From Thermorudis peleae (GTDB lineage Bacteria > Chloroflexota > Chloroflexia > Thermomicrobiales > Thermomicrobiaceae), in contig NZ_JQMP01000001.1 in assembly GCF_000744775.1 (NCBI RefSeq), positions 310,001 to 374,000 of the forward strand: a stretch of DNA of 64,000 nt, given 5' to 3'. The notes under the pieces were generated by a model. The model searched no databases. It had not been told where the DNA came from and saw only the letters and a list, made by a program, of their open reading frames with translations. The translations under genes and the position numbers were made by a program. Shown here in pieces: positions 1 through 13,057 of the stretch (its first letter is position 1; each line of letters begins with the position of its first letter).

Positions 1-794
1 ATGATCTTGCGCCCGGTCAGCCCGGCGTCAGCCATTGGGCCCCCGACGCTGAAGCTGCCGCTCGGGTTGATGAAGCAGCGGGTCTGGCTGTCCATCAACT
101 CCGTCGGGATCGCCTCAGCAATCACGGCCTCGATCAGCTCAGCGCGCATGCGGGCCGGGTCGACGTCAGGGTCGTGCTGGGCCGAGAGCACGACCGTGTC
201 GACGCGCACGGGCTTGCCTGCGCGATACTCGACGGTGACCTGGCTCTTGCCGTCGGGGCGCAAGTACGGCAGCTGGCCGGTCTTGCGCACCTCAGCCAGG
301 CGCCGGGTCAGCCGGTGGGCCAGCGCGATCGGCAGCGGCATCAACTCGGGCGTTTCCGTGCAGGCGAAGCCGATCATCATTCCCTGGTCGCCAGCGCCAA
401 TGGCATCGAACGGGTCACCCGTGTCGCGCTCACGGACTTCGTAGGCACGCGAGACCCCGGCGCTGATTTCCGGCGCTTGCTCCTTGATGGAGGTGATCAC
501 TGCCATCGTGCGCCCGTCGAGGCCATAGTCGGAACGGGTATAGCCGATCTCCGTGACGACTTGGCGCGCGACCTTCTCATAGTCAATGCGGGCGCTCGTG
601 GTAATTTCCCCGAAGATGAAGAGCAACCCGGTCGTCGTCGCGACCTCGCATGCTACGCGGCCCGCCGGGTCTTGTGCGAGCACAGCGTCGAGCACGGCAT
701 CGGAGACCTGGTCGCAGATCTTGTCAGGATGCCCCTCGGTGACAGATTCTGATGTGAAGAACGTGCGCGGAGCGCGCATCATGCTGATCGTCAC
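1..794 (-). CDS. metK: S-adenosylmethionine synthetase (C-terminus beyond window)
   Basis: Makes S-adenosylmethionine from methionine and ATP in the cytoplasm. The visible N-terminal ~264 residues contain the [10 protein letters not shown] motif near the start, the GAGDQG ATP-binding hexapeptide and, at the window edge, [14 protein letters not shown]. The usual C-terminal third is outside the window. Two ATG codons (782 and 779) are possible starts, but the in-frame GTG at 794 sits about 7 nt after a GAGAGGG-like ribosome site and gives [13 protein letters not shown], so I prefer it. It is the last gene of the mtnA-ahcY-metK operon, 38 nt after ahcY, and should be under the S-box leader at 3251-3369. 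The family is certain; the start is less so. Confidence 0.95.
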   Translation of the reverse strand, partial: MTISMMRAPRTFFTSESVTEGHPDKICDQVSDAVLDAVLAQDPAGRVACEVATTTGLLFIFGEITTSARIDYEKVARQVVTEIGYTRSDYGLDGRTMAVITSIKEQAPEISAGVSRAYEVRERDTGDPFDAIGAGDQGMMIGFACTETPELMPLPIALAHRLTRRLAEVRKTGQLPYLRPDGKSQVTVEYRAGKPVRVDTVVLSAQHDPDVDPARMRAELIEAVIAEAIPTELMDSQTRCFINPSGSFSVGGPMADAGLTGRKI

Positions 795-832
795 GGCTCT
801 GCCCTCTCACCTTTCCCAGGAGCAGCACGCAA

Positions 833-3192
<2,360 letters not shown>

Positions 3193-3209
3193 CGTCCCAT
3201 CCGCTCACG

Positions 3210-3236
3210 AAAAACGGCTTCTCCAGAGAGAAGCCG
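3210..3236 (-). terminator. Riboswitch-controlled intrinsic terminator
   Basis: On the minus strand GGCTTCTC and GAGAAGCC form an 8-bp stem with a four-base loop, followed by a run of five T. It sits between the S-box core and the mtnA start, the expected position for transcriptional control by the riboswitch. Confidence 0.88.
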
Positions 3237-3250
3237 GGGGCTTCGGCTCA

Positions 3251-3369
3251 CTCCCATCTCCCAGCGCGCCTCACACAACAGCTCGTCGCTGGCGGACTTG
3301 GCACCGTGCAGCGTTGCTGCCGGTTGCCGGGCTTCCTCGGGCCGTTCCCTCCACCACTCTGGATAAGAG
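3251..3369 (-). promoter_or_regulatory. SAM-I (S-box) riboswitch
   Basis: Read on the minus strand, the leader starts CUCUUAUCC, then has AGAGUGGUGGAGGGAAC, GAAGCCCGGCAACC, GGUGCCAAGUCC and GCUGGGAGAUGGGAG, the conserved S-box core blocks in the right order. The 5' CUCUUAUC and 3' GAUGGGAG ends can pair as an 8-bp P1. It is followed by an intrinsic terminator and then mtnA, so SAM binding should stop transcription of mtnA-ahcY-metK. A possible promoter (TTGGAT, 18 nt, TAGAGT on the minus strand) lies just upstream. Confidence 0.93.
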
Positions 3370-3410
3370 GAGCCCCACCGTTACATTTTCCGTAACTCTA
3401 CCATAGCGCA

Positions 3411-3435
3411 CGAGCCTGATCCAAGCTCAGGCTCG
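3411..3435 (-). terminator. Hairpin over the aroKB stop
   Basis: CGAGCCTGA and TCAGGCTCG form a perfect 9-bp stem with a 7-nt loop spanning the aroKB stop codon. There is no T-run after it, so termination strength is uncertain. It separates aroKB from the S-box promoter region. Confidence 0.4.
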
Positions 3436-5088
3436 CTCGACCTCTGCCTGGCTCACGGCTGCGACAATCGCGGCGACGTCCTCGGCGCTCGGCTGGTCCG
3501 TGATGGTCACCTGGCCAGGAGCTGTTGGCAGCACCCAGGTAAGGCGGCCGTGCACGGCTTTCTTGTCATAGGGCAAGCGGGCCAACACCGCCGCGGCATC
3601 GCCGATGAACTGGCGCGGCAGGCCAAGCCGGTCGAGCAGCGCGTCCTGCCGCGCCACCAGCCTGTCGTCAGCCAGGCCGAGGCGTTGGGCAAGGCGCACT
3701 TCCGCTCGCATGCCCAACGCGACAGCCTCCCCATGACGGTAGCGGTAGGCAGCGGCCTCGAAGGCGTGGCCGAACGTGTGGCCGTAGTTCAGGATGCGCC
3801 GCAGGCCATCCTCGCGCTCGTCGGCTTGCACCACTGCGGCCTTAATCGCCACATTGTGCTGGATCAGCGCGGTCATCTCAGCCGGTTCGAGCCGCAGCGT
3901 CTCGAGCGGTGCTGCCTCCAGCGCGGCAAGCAGCGCCGGATGCGACGCGCCCGTCGCGGTACACTCGATCATCGCGTGTTTGACGACTTCAGCCCAGCCG
4001 GCACGCAGCTCAGCATCGGGTAGTGTTGTGAGCGTCTCCGGGTCGATGACGACCAATGCCGGCTGGTAGAACGCGCCAATGAGATTCTTGCCAAACCGGT
4101 GGTTGACCGCGGTCTTGCCGCCGACGCTCGCGTCGACCATGGCGAGCAGGCTCGTCGGCACCTGGGCAAAGCCAATGCCGCGCAGCACGACCGCGGCAAC
4201 GAAGCCCGCCAGATCGCCGACGACACCGCCGCCGACCGCGACGACGACATCCCGCCGATCAACGCGGCAAGCGAGGAGCCAATCGAGCAGGTCACCAGCC
4301 GTTTCCCACGACTTGCTCGCTTCGCCAGCCGGTACCGCTCGTGACTCGACCCGCAGCCCAGCGCTGGCAAGCGCGTCAGTGACGCGGGTGCCCCAGTGCG
4401 GCCAGACTTGCTGGTCGCTCACGACGAAGGTTGTCCGCGCCTGGGGCCAGCGCTGGCTGACCAATGTCCCCAGTTCTCCAATCACCCCAGGCCCGATGAC
4501 GATGTCGCTGCGGCCAGCCTGGCCCAGCAGTGAGAGCGCAGGCACCAGGCCGCGGCGCTGGCGTTCGGCAACGGCCCGGGCGATCTCGGCTGCGAGTTCT
4601 TCCGGCGTGCGGCCATCAGTATCAACAGTGAGGTCGGCACGGGCGTAGAAGTGGCGGCGGGCTTCCCACAACTGCGCGAGACGTGCGGCAGGATCGCCCT
4701 GGAGCAGAGGACGATCGCGGCCAGGCTGCGCGCCAGACTGCGCTCGCAGGCGGGCCAGTAACGTCGGCAGGCTCGCCCGCAAGTGGACGATGACGCTGCC
4801 CGGGCGGAGCGCGGCCCAGTTTGCTTCGTCAAGCACAACGCCTCCGCCCGTCGCCACCACCGTCCGGCGTTGGCGGGCCGCAATCCGGACGGCCTCGCGC
4901 TCGGCTGCCCGAAAGACCGGCTCGCCGTAGCGCCGGAAGATTTCGGCGACGGGACAGCCAAAGCGCGCCTCAACGAGCGCGTCTGTATCGACGAGCGCGT
5001 AGCCAAGCTGTCGCGCCAGCGCCTGCCCGACGACCGTTTTGCCTGTTCCGCTTAACCCCACCAGCACCACGCGCTCTGGAAGTTGCAT
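3427..5088 (-). CDS. aroKB: Fused shikimate kinase / 3-dehydroquinate synthase
   Basis: Two shikimate-pathway enzymes on one chain of 553 residues. Residues ~1-175 are shikimate kinase: Walker A GLSGTGKT, a DTD motif, RRYGEPVFRAAE and a GGG motif, with the lid RDRPLLQG. Residues ~190-553 are NAD-dependent dehydroquinate synthase: GGGVVGDLAGF, PTSLLAMVDASVGGKT, KNLIGAFYQP, EVVKHAMI and NYGHTFGHAFE, which supply the metal and substrate contacts. The enzymes catalyse the fifth and second steps of chorismate synthesis, so the fusion does not join consecutive reactions. It appears monocistronic and is followed by the S-box leader of the next operon. Confidence 0.95.
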   Translation of the reverse strand: MQLPERVVLVGLSGTGKTVVGQALARQLGYALVDTDALVEARFGCPVAEIFRRYGEPVFRAAEREAVRIAARQRRTVVATGGGVVLDEANWAALRPGSVIVHLRASLPTLLARLRAQSGAQPGRDRPLLQGDPAARLAQLWEARRHFYARADLTVDTDGRTPEELAAEIARAVAERQRRGLVPALSLLGQAGRSDIVIGPGVIGELGTLVSQRWPQARTTFVVSDQQVWPHWGTRVTDALASAGLRVESRAVPAGEASKSWETAGDLLDWLLACRVDRRDVVVAVGGGVVGDLAGFVAAVVLRGIGFAQVPTSLLAMVDASVGGKTAVNHRFGKNLIGAFYQPALVVIDPETLTTLPDAELRAGWAEVVKHAMIECTATGASHPALLAALEAAPLETLRLEPAEMTALIQHNVAIKAAVVQADEREDGLRRILNYGHTFGHAFEAAAYRYRHGEAVALGMRAEVRLAQRLGLADDRLVARQDALLDRLGLPRQFIGDAAAVLARLPYDKKAVHGRLTWVLPTAPGQVTITDQPSAEDVAAIVAAVSQAEVERA

Positions 5089-5199
5089 GCTCGTGTGCGC
5101 TCCTCCCCTGACCCGCGCAACTGGGGTAATTCTAGAGGGTAGCGTGTATGATGTGCGGAGAGCATGGGTGCCTGCGCGTTGCGCATGGACAAAGGATGA

Positions 5200-6141
<942 letters not shown>

Positions 6142-6166
6142 CGACACGCACGAGGAGGAGCGGACG

Positions 6167-7492
6167 ATGGCGACGTTGCGTCCATCCCAGCCTGTCAGCG
6201 ACGAGGCTCGAATGCTGAGCGTCGACGAGGCCCGGGCGCGCATTCTGGCCGCGTTCCTGCCGCTGCCCCCGACCCGGCTACCAGTCTCACGGGCGTTGGG
6301 ACGCGTCCTGGCCGAACCGGTTGTCGCACCGTCGCCAGTGCCGCCGTTCACCAACGCGGCGATGGACGGCTACGCGCTCCGCGCGGCCGACATCGCCGCC
6401 GCCAGCCGCGAGCGCCCGGTCTGGCTCACGGTCATTGGTGAGCTACCGGCCGGGCGCCCGGCGACGTTGCCGCCGCTCGAGCCTGGCCAGGCGGTGCGGA
6501 TCATGACAGGGGCAGTGCTACCGCCGGGCGCTGACACCGTCGTGCGCTTCGAGGATACGAGTGAGGTCGAACAGCCAGGAGCAGGCCGCACTGGCAGCAC
6601 GATCGCTGTCTACCGGCCGACGCCGCAGGGCGAGAACGTGCGGCTGGCCGGCGAGGACGTCCCGGCCGGTCACATGGTCCTGCCAGCTGGCACGGTACTC
6701 TTGCCAGCGCAGCTCGGGCTGCTGTCCGCGCTCGGACTCACCTGGGTGTCTGTGCATCGCGCGCCGCGTGTTGCCATTCTGGCAACCGGCGACGAGGTGG
6801 TTGATCCCGGCTGGCCGCTGCTGCCCGGACAAATCCGGAACAGCAACAACACCATGGTGTTTGGACTCACGCAGCTCTGCGGCGGCGAGCCGACGCTGCT
6901 TGGCGTGGCTCGTGACGATCCGGATGCACTGCGCTGGCGCCTGCGCTACGCTGACGCCTTCGATGTCGTGCTGACCTCAGGCGGCGTCTCGGTCGGCGAC
7001 TACGACCTCGTCAAGGATGTGTTGCGGCAATCCGGCCGGATCGAACTCTGGCAGGTGCAGATTAAGCCTGGCAAGCCGTTAGCCTTTGGTTGGATCGGCC
7101 AGACGCCGCTGATCGGCCTGCCGGGCAACCCGGTGGCAGCCTTCGTTGCTTTTACCCAGTTCGTCCGGCCGGCGCTGCTGCTGATGCAGGGATTCCGCAA
7201 CCTCGACTTGCCGGTCGTTCGGGCGCGTTTGCGCAGCAGCCTCGAGAACAGCGGACGTCGCCACTTTGTGCGCGGGCAACTTCGGTGGGAGGACGGGGAA
7301 TACGTGGTTGAGCCAGTGCCGATGCAGGGCGCTGGCGTGCTCAGCTCGGTCGCGCAGGCCAACGCGCTGATCGTCCTGCCGGAGTCATGTCGCCTGGCAC
7401 CGGCGGGCAGCCTCGTCGACGTCCAGGTGCTGGTGCTCAATCCGTTGGAGCAGCCGCCGTTGCCAGGCATGACTAGCCGAGTAACACCATGA
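6167..7492 (+). CDS. moeA: Molybdopterin molybdenumtransferase MoeA
   Basis: Inserts molybdate into adenylated molybdopterin during molybdenum cofactor synthesis. The 441-residue protein shows an N-terminal FTNAAMDGYALR segment, IMTGAVLPPGADTVV, the MoCF-domain motifs ILATGDEVV and TSGGVSVGDYD, and GLPGNPVAAFVAF, then the small C-terminal domain. ATG 6167 follows GAGGAG with good spacing. Its 3' end overlaps the opposing transporter gene by 20 nt. No molybdoenzyme is nearby; a selenium- or molybdenum-dependent dehydrogenase elsewhere in the genome is a possible user, but that is speculation. Confidence 0.95.
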   Translation: MATLRPSQPVSDEARMLSVDEARARILAAFLPLPPTRLPVSRALGRVLAEPVVAPSPVPPFTNAAMDGYALRAADIAAASRERPVWLTVIGELPAGRPATLPPLEPGQAVRIMTGAVLPPGADTVVRFEDTSEVEQPGAGRTGSTIAVYRPTPQGENVRLAGEDVPAGHMVLPAGTVLLPAQLGLLSALGLTWVSVHRAPRVAILATGDEVVDPGWPLLPGQIRNSNNTMVFGLTQLCGGEPTLLGVARDDPDALRWRLRYADAFDVVLTSGGVSVGDYDLVKDVLRQSGRIELWQVQIKPGKPLAFGWIGQTPLIGLPGNPVAAFVAFTQFVRPALLLMQGFRNLDLPVVRARLRSSLENSGRRHFVRGQLRWEDGEYVVEPVPMQGAGVLSSVAQANALIVLPESCRLAPAGSLVDVQVLVLNPLEQPPLPGMTSRVTP

Positions 7493-8420
7493 TGATGCCA
7501 GCGAGCATGATGAACGCGCCGACGAGCGCGTTGGGGCTTGGCACTTCGCCGAGGAAGAGCCAGGCGAGCACGATAGCGCCGGTAACTTCTTGGGTGAAGA
7601 GCACATTGGCCACGGCGGGATGCACACGGCGCACGCTCGCGTTGTAGAGTGTATGGCCAATGGCGTTCGGCAGCAGGCCAAGCCCAAGCAGGGCAAGCAT
7701 CACCTGCGGGGTGTAACGGCCGAGCGCGCCGAGCGGCAACGGCGCCCGCAGCGCCGCGGCGAGAGCGAACGGCGCAGTCCAGAGTGCCGCAAGCGCGTAG
7801 ACACCGACGGCATAGCCGAGGAGTGGCACTCGCTCGCGGGTCTGCCGGCCGAGCAATGAGTAGAAGGCGAAGGCGATCGCAGAGACGATGGCCCATGCGT
7901 CGCCGAGAAGCAAGCGCGGCGTGAGGTGAGGCTCGAAGCCCGCGAGCACACCGATGCCAACAATGACGACAACGACACCGACGATCTGCAGCCGGCGGAG
8001 TGGCTCGTGCAAGATCACCGCGGAGAGGAGGGCAAGGAAGATTGTCGAGGTGTAGACCAACGGCATGACGTGAGCGACGGGAGCGTAGCGCAGGCCGAGG
8101 TTGTAGCCGATAAAGTGGACCGCTAACGTGAGGCCGTAGACCGCGAAGCGCCGCAGCCCCTCCGTCTGCACAGCACGCCACTCGCCACGGAGCAGCATCG
8201 GCGGCGTGAGGACCGTCGAGGCGATGACGAGCCGCCAGAACGCGATCTCATAGGCGCTGACCTGGCCGGCGAGCCGCACGAACAGTGCACTCGTCGAGAC
8301 GCTCAACACCGCCAGCAACGTCAAGCCGACACCAGAGAGCGAGAGCGCTCGCCGCTGGTGCGCTGCCGGAAGAGTCAACGCTGGAGCTTCAGCATCACCA
8401 CGCTGGTTGTCCACGGTCAT
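7473..8420 (-). CDS. EamA-family (DMT superfamily) transporter
   Basis: Likely inner-membrane metabolite exporter or permease of unknown substrate. The ~315-residue protein has about ten hydrophobic helices in two EamA repeats, each with the typical entry (FVRLAGQVSAYEIAFWR in the first; AWAIVSAIAFAFYSLLGR in the second) and a C-terminal GEVPSPNALVGAFIMLAGI. I chose ATG 8420, which follows AAAGG, over an upstream ATG at 8462 with no ribosome site. Convergent with moeA. Confidence 0.88.
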   Translation of the reverse strand: MTVDNQRGDAEAPALTLPAAHQRRALSLSGVGLTLLAVLSVSTSALFVRLAGQVSAYEIAFWRLVIASTVLTPPMLLRGEWRAVQTEGLRRFAVYGLTLAVHFIGYNLGLRYAPVAHVMPLVYTSTIFLALLSAVILHEPLRRLQIVGVVVVIVGIGVLAGFEPHLTPRLLLGDAWAIVSAIAFAFYSLLGRQTRERVPLLGYAVGVYALAALWTAPFALAAALRAPLPLGALGRYTPQVMLALLGLGLLPNAIGHTLYNASVRRVHPAVANVLFTQEVTGAIVLAWLFLGEVPSPNALVGAFIMLAGIIMVLLG

Positions 8421-8529
8421 CTTGCCTTTCTCTCGGTCATAACGGATACGCTCCGCCTTCATGCTACAATGACGAGCTCATTGCCCGGAAGTCGGCGCAG
8501 GCTTCGATATAAGCAAAGGATGCGAACGG

Positions 8530-9537
8530 GTGGCCCTCAGTATCAGTCAACTGTGGCAGCTTTCGATGACAGCCGAACCGGTTCTGGTACTCGGTATCGA
8601 AATTAGCGGCACGGGCCAGCGTGCAGTCGTCGCTGACCAGCGCGGGCAGGTGCATGGGCGAGCTCACGCCCCGAACGGTGTCGCTGACGCACTCAGCGCC
8701 CTAACCGTCGCCCAGCACCTGGCTGAGGAGGCATGTCGCCAAGCTGGCCTGAGGCCAGAGCGGCTCGCCGGATGTGGCGTAGCCTTCGGCGGCCCGGTCG
8801 ACCCGCAGCGTGGCACAACGCTCTGGTCGCACCGGGCCGCTGGTTTTGAGCAGTTCCCCCTGGTGGCCTTGCTCGAGGAGCGCCTTGGCATCCACGCCGT
8901 GCTCGACAACGATGCCCGGGCAGCGGCGTTGGGCGAGGCCGCGTTCGGCGCTGGGCGAGGCTGCCAGAACATCGTCTACGTCCATCTCGCCAGCGGGGTC
9001 GGCGGCGGGATTATCGTTGATGGCCGGCCGCTCTATGGAACGAGTAGCGCTGCCGGGGAGATTGGCCACATGGTCGTCACGCACGGCGGCCCGCTCTGCT
9101 CCTGCGGTAAACCCGGCCATCTGGAAGCCTATGCCTCGGCACCGGCCATCGTGCGCCGTGCTCGTGAGCAACTCGTCGCCCACCCTGATGATCCAGCCGC
9201 TGGACTCTTTCGGCGGCGGGTACCAAGCCTGCGCCAGCTGTTCCAGCATGCACCGACCAGCCCCGTCCTGGATGAAGTTGTGCGCGAGACGGTCCAGACG
9301 CTCGGCATTGCCCTTGCCAACCTCATCACCGCGCTCAATCCAGAAGTCGTCATCGTCGGCGGGCCAGTAGCCGAGGTCGGCGCCGCGTTCCTTGGCCCAC
9401 TCCAGGCCCGCGTCCGACAGTACAGCTACCCTGCAGCCCTTGGCAGCGTTCGCGTGACCACGAGCGAACTCGGCAGCGATGCCATCGTGTTGGGGGCTGC
9501 GGCACTCGCCTTAGCCCACCAAGCGGCCAGCAGCTAA
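8530..9537 (+). CDS. ROK-family sugar kinase (glucokinase-like)
   Basis: Phosphorylates a hexose, probably glucose or a related sugar. Features in order: N-terminal phosphate motif LGIEISGTGQR, substrate motif GEIGHM, the ROK zinc region LCSCGKPGHLEAY, and a C-terminal nucleotide region NPEVVIVGGPVAE. In the zinc motif CxCGxxGC the last Cys is His here; whether the site still binds zinc is unknown. The start is GTG 8530 after AAGGA; ATG 8566 is an alternative just before the conserved domain. It is monocistronic and no sugar transporter is adjacent. Confidence 0.88.
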   Translation: MALSISQLWQLSMTAEPVLVLGIEISGTGQRAVVADQRGQVHGRAHAPNGVADALSALTVAQHLAEEACRQAGLRPERLAGCGVAFGGPVDPQRGTTLWSHRAAGFEQFPLVALLEERLGIHAVLDNDARAAALGEAAFGAGRGCQNIVYVHLASGVGGGIIVDGRPLYGTSSAAGEIGHMVVTHGGPLCSCGKPGHLEAYASAPAIVRRAREQLVAHPDDPAAGLFRRRVPSLRQLFQHAPTSPVLDEVVRETVQTLGIALANLITALNPEVVIVGGPVAEVGAAFLGPLQARVRQYSYPAALGSVRVTTSELGSDAIVLGAAALALAHQAASS

Positions 9538-9729
9538 CGTCGCCGCACGCTCGGTTGCCGCGCCATCCTGCATTGGCCAGGACGCTGCTCGTCCTAACGG
9601 CAACCTGCCTGGTTGGCGTTCCACCGCCGCTGTGCCCTGCCGGACGACGTGACCCTACCGAGTCGCCATGCTAGCATTGCCCTAACGACGCCGGGCCGCG
9701 GGCATCGCCTGGTGGAACATGGTGTCCCG

Positions 9730-10650
9730 ATGCTGCATCACGGACGAAGCTGGCTCCTCATCCTTCTGATTCTGCTGGAAGTTGCGCTGGTGCGGTCAGG
9801 CTGGCTTTCCGTTCGGGAAGCCGTGGCGATCGTCGTCGCCATTGAGGGGCTGCTGACCGTGGTCGCTGGCATCCAGGCAATGCAAGCGATTCGCCGGTTT
9901 CGTCGCCAGCGCGCCGCTGGACAGCACTGGCTTGATGCGTTCGAAGCAGCGCTCGCCGTGACCATGCCCCAGCGGCTTGCCCGGCTCATAACCCTGGAAT
10001 TGCGCCTCTGGCTTTGCCTGATCCGCTGGCTCTCGCGCCGTTCCCAACTGGGCGAGCACGCGTTCAGCTACCGCACGCGTTCGAGCCTGGGCGCGCTCGT
10101 CGTGCTCGTGCTCGTGACGTCTCCGGCCGAGATCCTGCTCCTCGAACTCCTCATCCCGTGGCCTTGGCTGCGTTGGACACTGCTTACTCTGTCGATCTAC
10201 GCACTGTGCTGGGTGCTCGGGCTCTACGCCTCGCTGGTCGTGCTGCCGCATGCGGTCACGGACGACGGCCTCTGGCTGCGCTACGGGCTGCTCAACGAGG
10301 CATTCATCCCCTTTGCGGCGATCACTGCTGTTCAAGTCGCTCCGCGGGCAGCCCCGAACCACCATGACGGGCTTTATGTTGACAGAGCGGAGCGGACGGC
10401 TTTTCTTGCCGTCGGCGGCCGCACCGACGTGACGATCATCCTGCGGCAGCCGCACGCCTTCCGTACCGCGTTCGGGTACTCGGCCCCGGTCGAGACGATC
10501 CATGCTGCCGTCGACCATCCCCAGCGCCTGGTCAATATGCTCCAAGCCCGACTCACCGATGAGCCGCCAGAGTCTGCCACTCGCGTGATGCTGGATGCGA
10601 GCCATCCGCGAGACTGGGCCGGACACGAGCCGCAAGTGGCCGAAGGCTAA
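9730..10650 (+). CDS. Conserved membrane protein of unknown function
   Basis: A protein of about 306 residues with two N-terminal hydrophobic helices, a basic cytoplasmic stretch (IRRFRRQRAAG), two or three further helices around residues 120-180, then a soluble C-terminal part with GLWLRYGLLNEAFIPF, which recalls bacterial PH-like membrane-attached domains. I do not recognise the family. The frame is open from a TTG at 9613, but ATG 9730 just before the first helix is the more likely start; neither has a strong ribosome site. Confidence 0.6.
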   Translation: MLHHGRSWLLILLILLEVALVRSGWLSVREAVAIVVAIEGLLTVVAGIQAMQAIRRFRRQRAAGQHWLDAFEAALAVTMPQRLARLITLELRLWLCLIRWLSRRSQLGEHAFSYRTRSSLGALVVLVLVTSPAEILLLELLIPWPWLRWTLLTLSIYALCWVLGLYASLVVLPHAVTDDGLWLRYGLLNEAFIPFAAITAVQVAPRAAPNHHDGLYVDRAERTAFLAVGGRTDVTIILRQPHAFRTAFGYSAPVETIHAAVDHPQRLVNMLQARLTDEPPESATRVMLDASHPRDWAGHEPQVAEG

Positions 10651-10899
10651 CTGGGGTGTTCCCTGGCTAGCATGCACCAGTGCTGTAAGAAGCAGCCACG
10701 GGCTGTACAATGCCGCTGGATGCGCAGTGGCTCGCCGTAACCAGTGTTCTTTACGCCCTGCCTTGCCATCATGGTACGCGGCCAGCTCGCGCTCTCCACC
10801 GCTGTGGCTCGCTCAGCTCACCTGCGCCTGCAACAGCGGCAACGTCGGTATAGTCGCGGGAATGGTTGTGTGCGGAACCAACGAACGGAGCGGATTCCG

Positions 10900-12138
10900 A
10901 TGCCAACCGTGGTCTTAGTCGGCACGCTCGATACCAAAGGTGCGGAGTACGGGTACGTGCGCGACCGCCTCCGCGCCGCTGGCTGTGAGGTCATCCTCGT
11001 CGATGCCGGCGTACTTGGGGAGCCGCTTATTACTCCAGACATTTCCCGCGCCGAGGTCGCTCGTGCTGCCGGGACGACCATCGAAGCGCTGGTCGCCCAG
11101 GCCGACCGCGGGACAGCAATCGAGACCATGGCCCGCGGGGCAACCCAGATCGTCCGTACGCTCTTCCAGCAGGGGAAACTCCACGGCATCTTGGGCCTGG
11201 GAGGCTCGGGTGGTTCGGCCCTGGTCACCGCCGCCATGCGGGCGTTGCCGATTGGCGTACCGAAGCTGATGGTCTCAACCCTGGCTGCGGGTGACACGCG
11301 CCCCTACATCGGTGTCAGCGACATTGCCCTGCTCTATCCAGTTGTCGACATCGCCGGCCTCAACCGGCTCTCTGAGCAGATCCTGGCCAACGCCGCTGGC
11401 GCCATTGCCGGCATGGCCCAGGCCTACGAGCAGTACCGCCCGCCCCAGACGGCCAAGCCGCTGATTGGGGCAACGATGTTCGGCGTCACAACGCCATGCG
11501 TCACTGCAGCGCGCCAGCGGCTGGAGGAACTCGGCTACGAAGTGCTGGTCTTCCACGCCACCGGCACCGGTGGCCGAGCCATGGAAGCGCTCGTCACGGG
11601 CGGGTTTCTGGCTGGCGTGCTCGACATTACGACAACTGAGCTGGCCGATGAGCTGGTCGGCGGCGTGCTCTCGGCGGGCCCGGAGCGGCTGGAGGCGGCT
11701 GGGGCGATGGGCATCCCTCAGGTTGTCTCGCTTGGGGCACTCGACATGGTCAACTTCGGCCCCATCGACACGGTGCCCGAACGGTTCCGGCACCGCCGAC
11801 TCTACAAGCACAACCCGACGGTCACGCTCATGCGCACCACTCCCGAGGAGTGTGCGGAGTTGGGACGGATCATCGCCCAGAAGTTGAACCAGGCGCGGGG
11901 GCCTGTCGTTGTCTTCATCCCGAAACGGGGCGTTTCGGCCATTGCGACAGAAGGTGGGCCATTCTACGACCCGGATGCTGACCAGGCGTTGTTCACCGCG
12001 CTCAAAGCCCACCTGCGGCCGGACATTCCGGTCGAGGAGTGGGATACGGACATCAACGACCCGGCGTTTGCGCGGGCTATGGCCGAGCGGCTGGCTGCAC
12101 TGATCGAGGCGCAGGCGCCAGGGGGATGGCGGGCTTAA
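10900..12138 (+). CDS. Tm-1-like ATP-binding domain protein (UPF0261)
   Basis: The 412-residue protein matches the UPF0261 family and the N-terminal half of tomato Tm-1. It begins [19 protein letters not shown], has the glycine-rich [48 protein letters not shown] and a C-terminal [10 protein letters not shown]. The family has two alpha/beta lobes and binds nucleotide; the enzymatic reaction is not established to my knowledge. ATG 10900 follows an ACGGAG ribosome site. The partner gene begins 31 nt downstream. Confidence 0.88.
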   Translation: MPTVVLVGTLDTKGAEYGYVRDRLRAAGCEVILVDAGVLGEPLITPDISRAEVARAAGTTIEALVAQADRGTAIETMARGATQIVRTLFQQGKLHGILGLGGSGGSALVTAAMRALPIGVPKLMVSTLAAGDTRPYIGVSDIALLYPVVDIAGLNRLSEQILANAAGAIAGMAQAYEQYRPPQTAKPLIGATMFGVTTPCVTAARQRLEELGYEVLVFHATGTGGRAMEALVTGGFLAGVLDITTTELADELVGGVLSAGPERLEAAGAMGIPQVVSLGALDMVNFGPIDTVPERFRHRRLYKHNPTVTLMRTTPEECAELGRIIAQKLNQARGPVVVFIPKRGVSAIATEGGPFYDPDADQALFTALKAHLRPDIPVEEWDTDINDPAFARAMAERLAALIEAQAPGGWRA

Positions 12139-12169
12139 TGCACTCAATGGGAGGGAGGAACAGAGACCA

Positions 12170-13018
12170 ATGCGCTGGCCGCCGATGACGCGTGCAGAGG
12201 CACTCGAACGGCTTCGCCAGACGATTGCGGCGGGCAAGATTATCATCGGGGCAGGGGCAGGCACCGGGTTGTCCGCCAAGTGTGCGGAGGTGGGCGGAGC
12301 CGACCTCATCATCATTTATAACTCGGGCCGCTATCGCATGGCAGGGCGTGGCTCGCTGGCTGGCTTGCTTCCCTACGGCGATGCCAACGCCATTGTTGTG
12401 GAGATGGCAGCCGAAGTCCTGCCGATCGTCGAGCACACGCCAGTGCTGGCGGGGGTCTGCGGGACCGATCCGTTCCGGATCATGCCGCTGTTCTTGCGCC
12501 AGTTGCGTGAGCTGGGATTTGTTGGGGTGCAGAACTTCCCGACGGTGGGACTCATCGACGGCATCTTCCGGCAGAACCTGGAAGAGACCGGGATGGGCTT
12601 TGCCCTCGAAGTCGAGATGATCCGAATGGCGCACGAGCTGGATCTGCTCACCGCACCCTACGTCTTTGACCCTGAGCAAGCCCGGGCAATGGCCGAAGCG
12701 GGTGCTGACATCCTCGTCCCTCACCTGGGCTTGACGACCAAGGGAATGATCGGGGCGCAGACGGCGGTCAGCCTTGATGAGGCGGTGGAGCGGGTACAGG
12801 CGATGTGCGACGCAGCGAAGGCGGTGAACCCTGACATCATCGTGCTCTGCCATGGCGGGCCGATCGCCGAGCCCGAGGACGTGGCATACGTGCTGGCCCG
12901 CACGCGCGGGGTGGTCGGGTTCTTCGGGGCCTCGAGCGTCGAGCGGCTGCCGACGGAGAAAGCGATGGTCGAGAACATGCAGCGCTTTAAGGCGCTCCAG
13001 GTGTCGCCTTCCGCGTGA
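12170..13018 (+). CDS. PEP-hydrolase-family TIM-barrel protein (Tm-1 C-terminal half)
   Basis: A 282-residue TIM-barrel protein of the family annotated as phosphoenolpyruvate hydrolase-like. Markers are [53 protein letters not shown] and [10 protein letters not shown]. It follows the UPF0261 gene after 31 nt, with GGGAGGGAGG upstream of the start. In tomato Tm-1 the two domains are on one chain, so the pair is a split form of that protein. The substrate is unknown, and ATG 12185 is an alternative start. Confidence 0.88.
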   Translation: MRWPPMTRAEALERLRQTIAAGKIIIGAGAGTGLSAKCAEVGGADLIIIYNSGRYRMAGRGSLAGLLPYGDANAIVVEMAAEVLPIVEHTPVLAGVCGTDPFRIMPLFLRQLRELGFVGVQNFPTVGLIDGIFRQNLEETGMGFALEVEMIRMAHELDLLTAPYVFDPEQARAMAEAGADILVPHLGLTTKGMIGAQTAVSLDEAVERVQAMCDAAKAVNPDIIVLCHGGPIAEPEDVAYVLARTRGVVGFFGASSVERLPTEKAMVENMQRFKALQVSPSA

Positions 13019-13057
13019 CGTTGGCTATACCAACCTTCTGATCACCAGACTCCTTGG

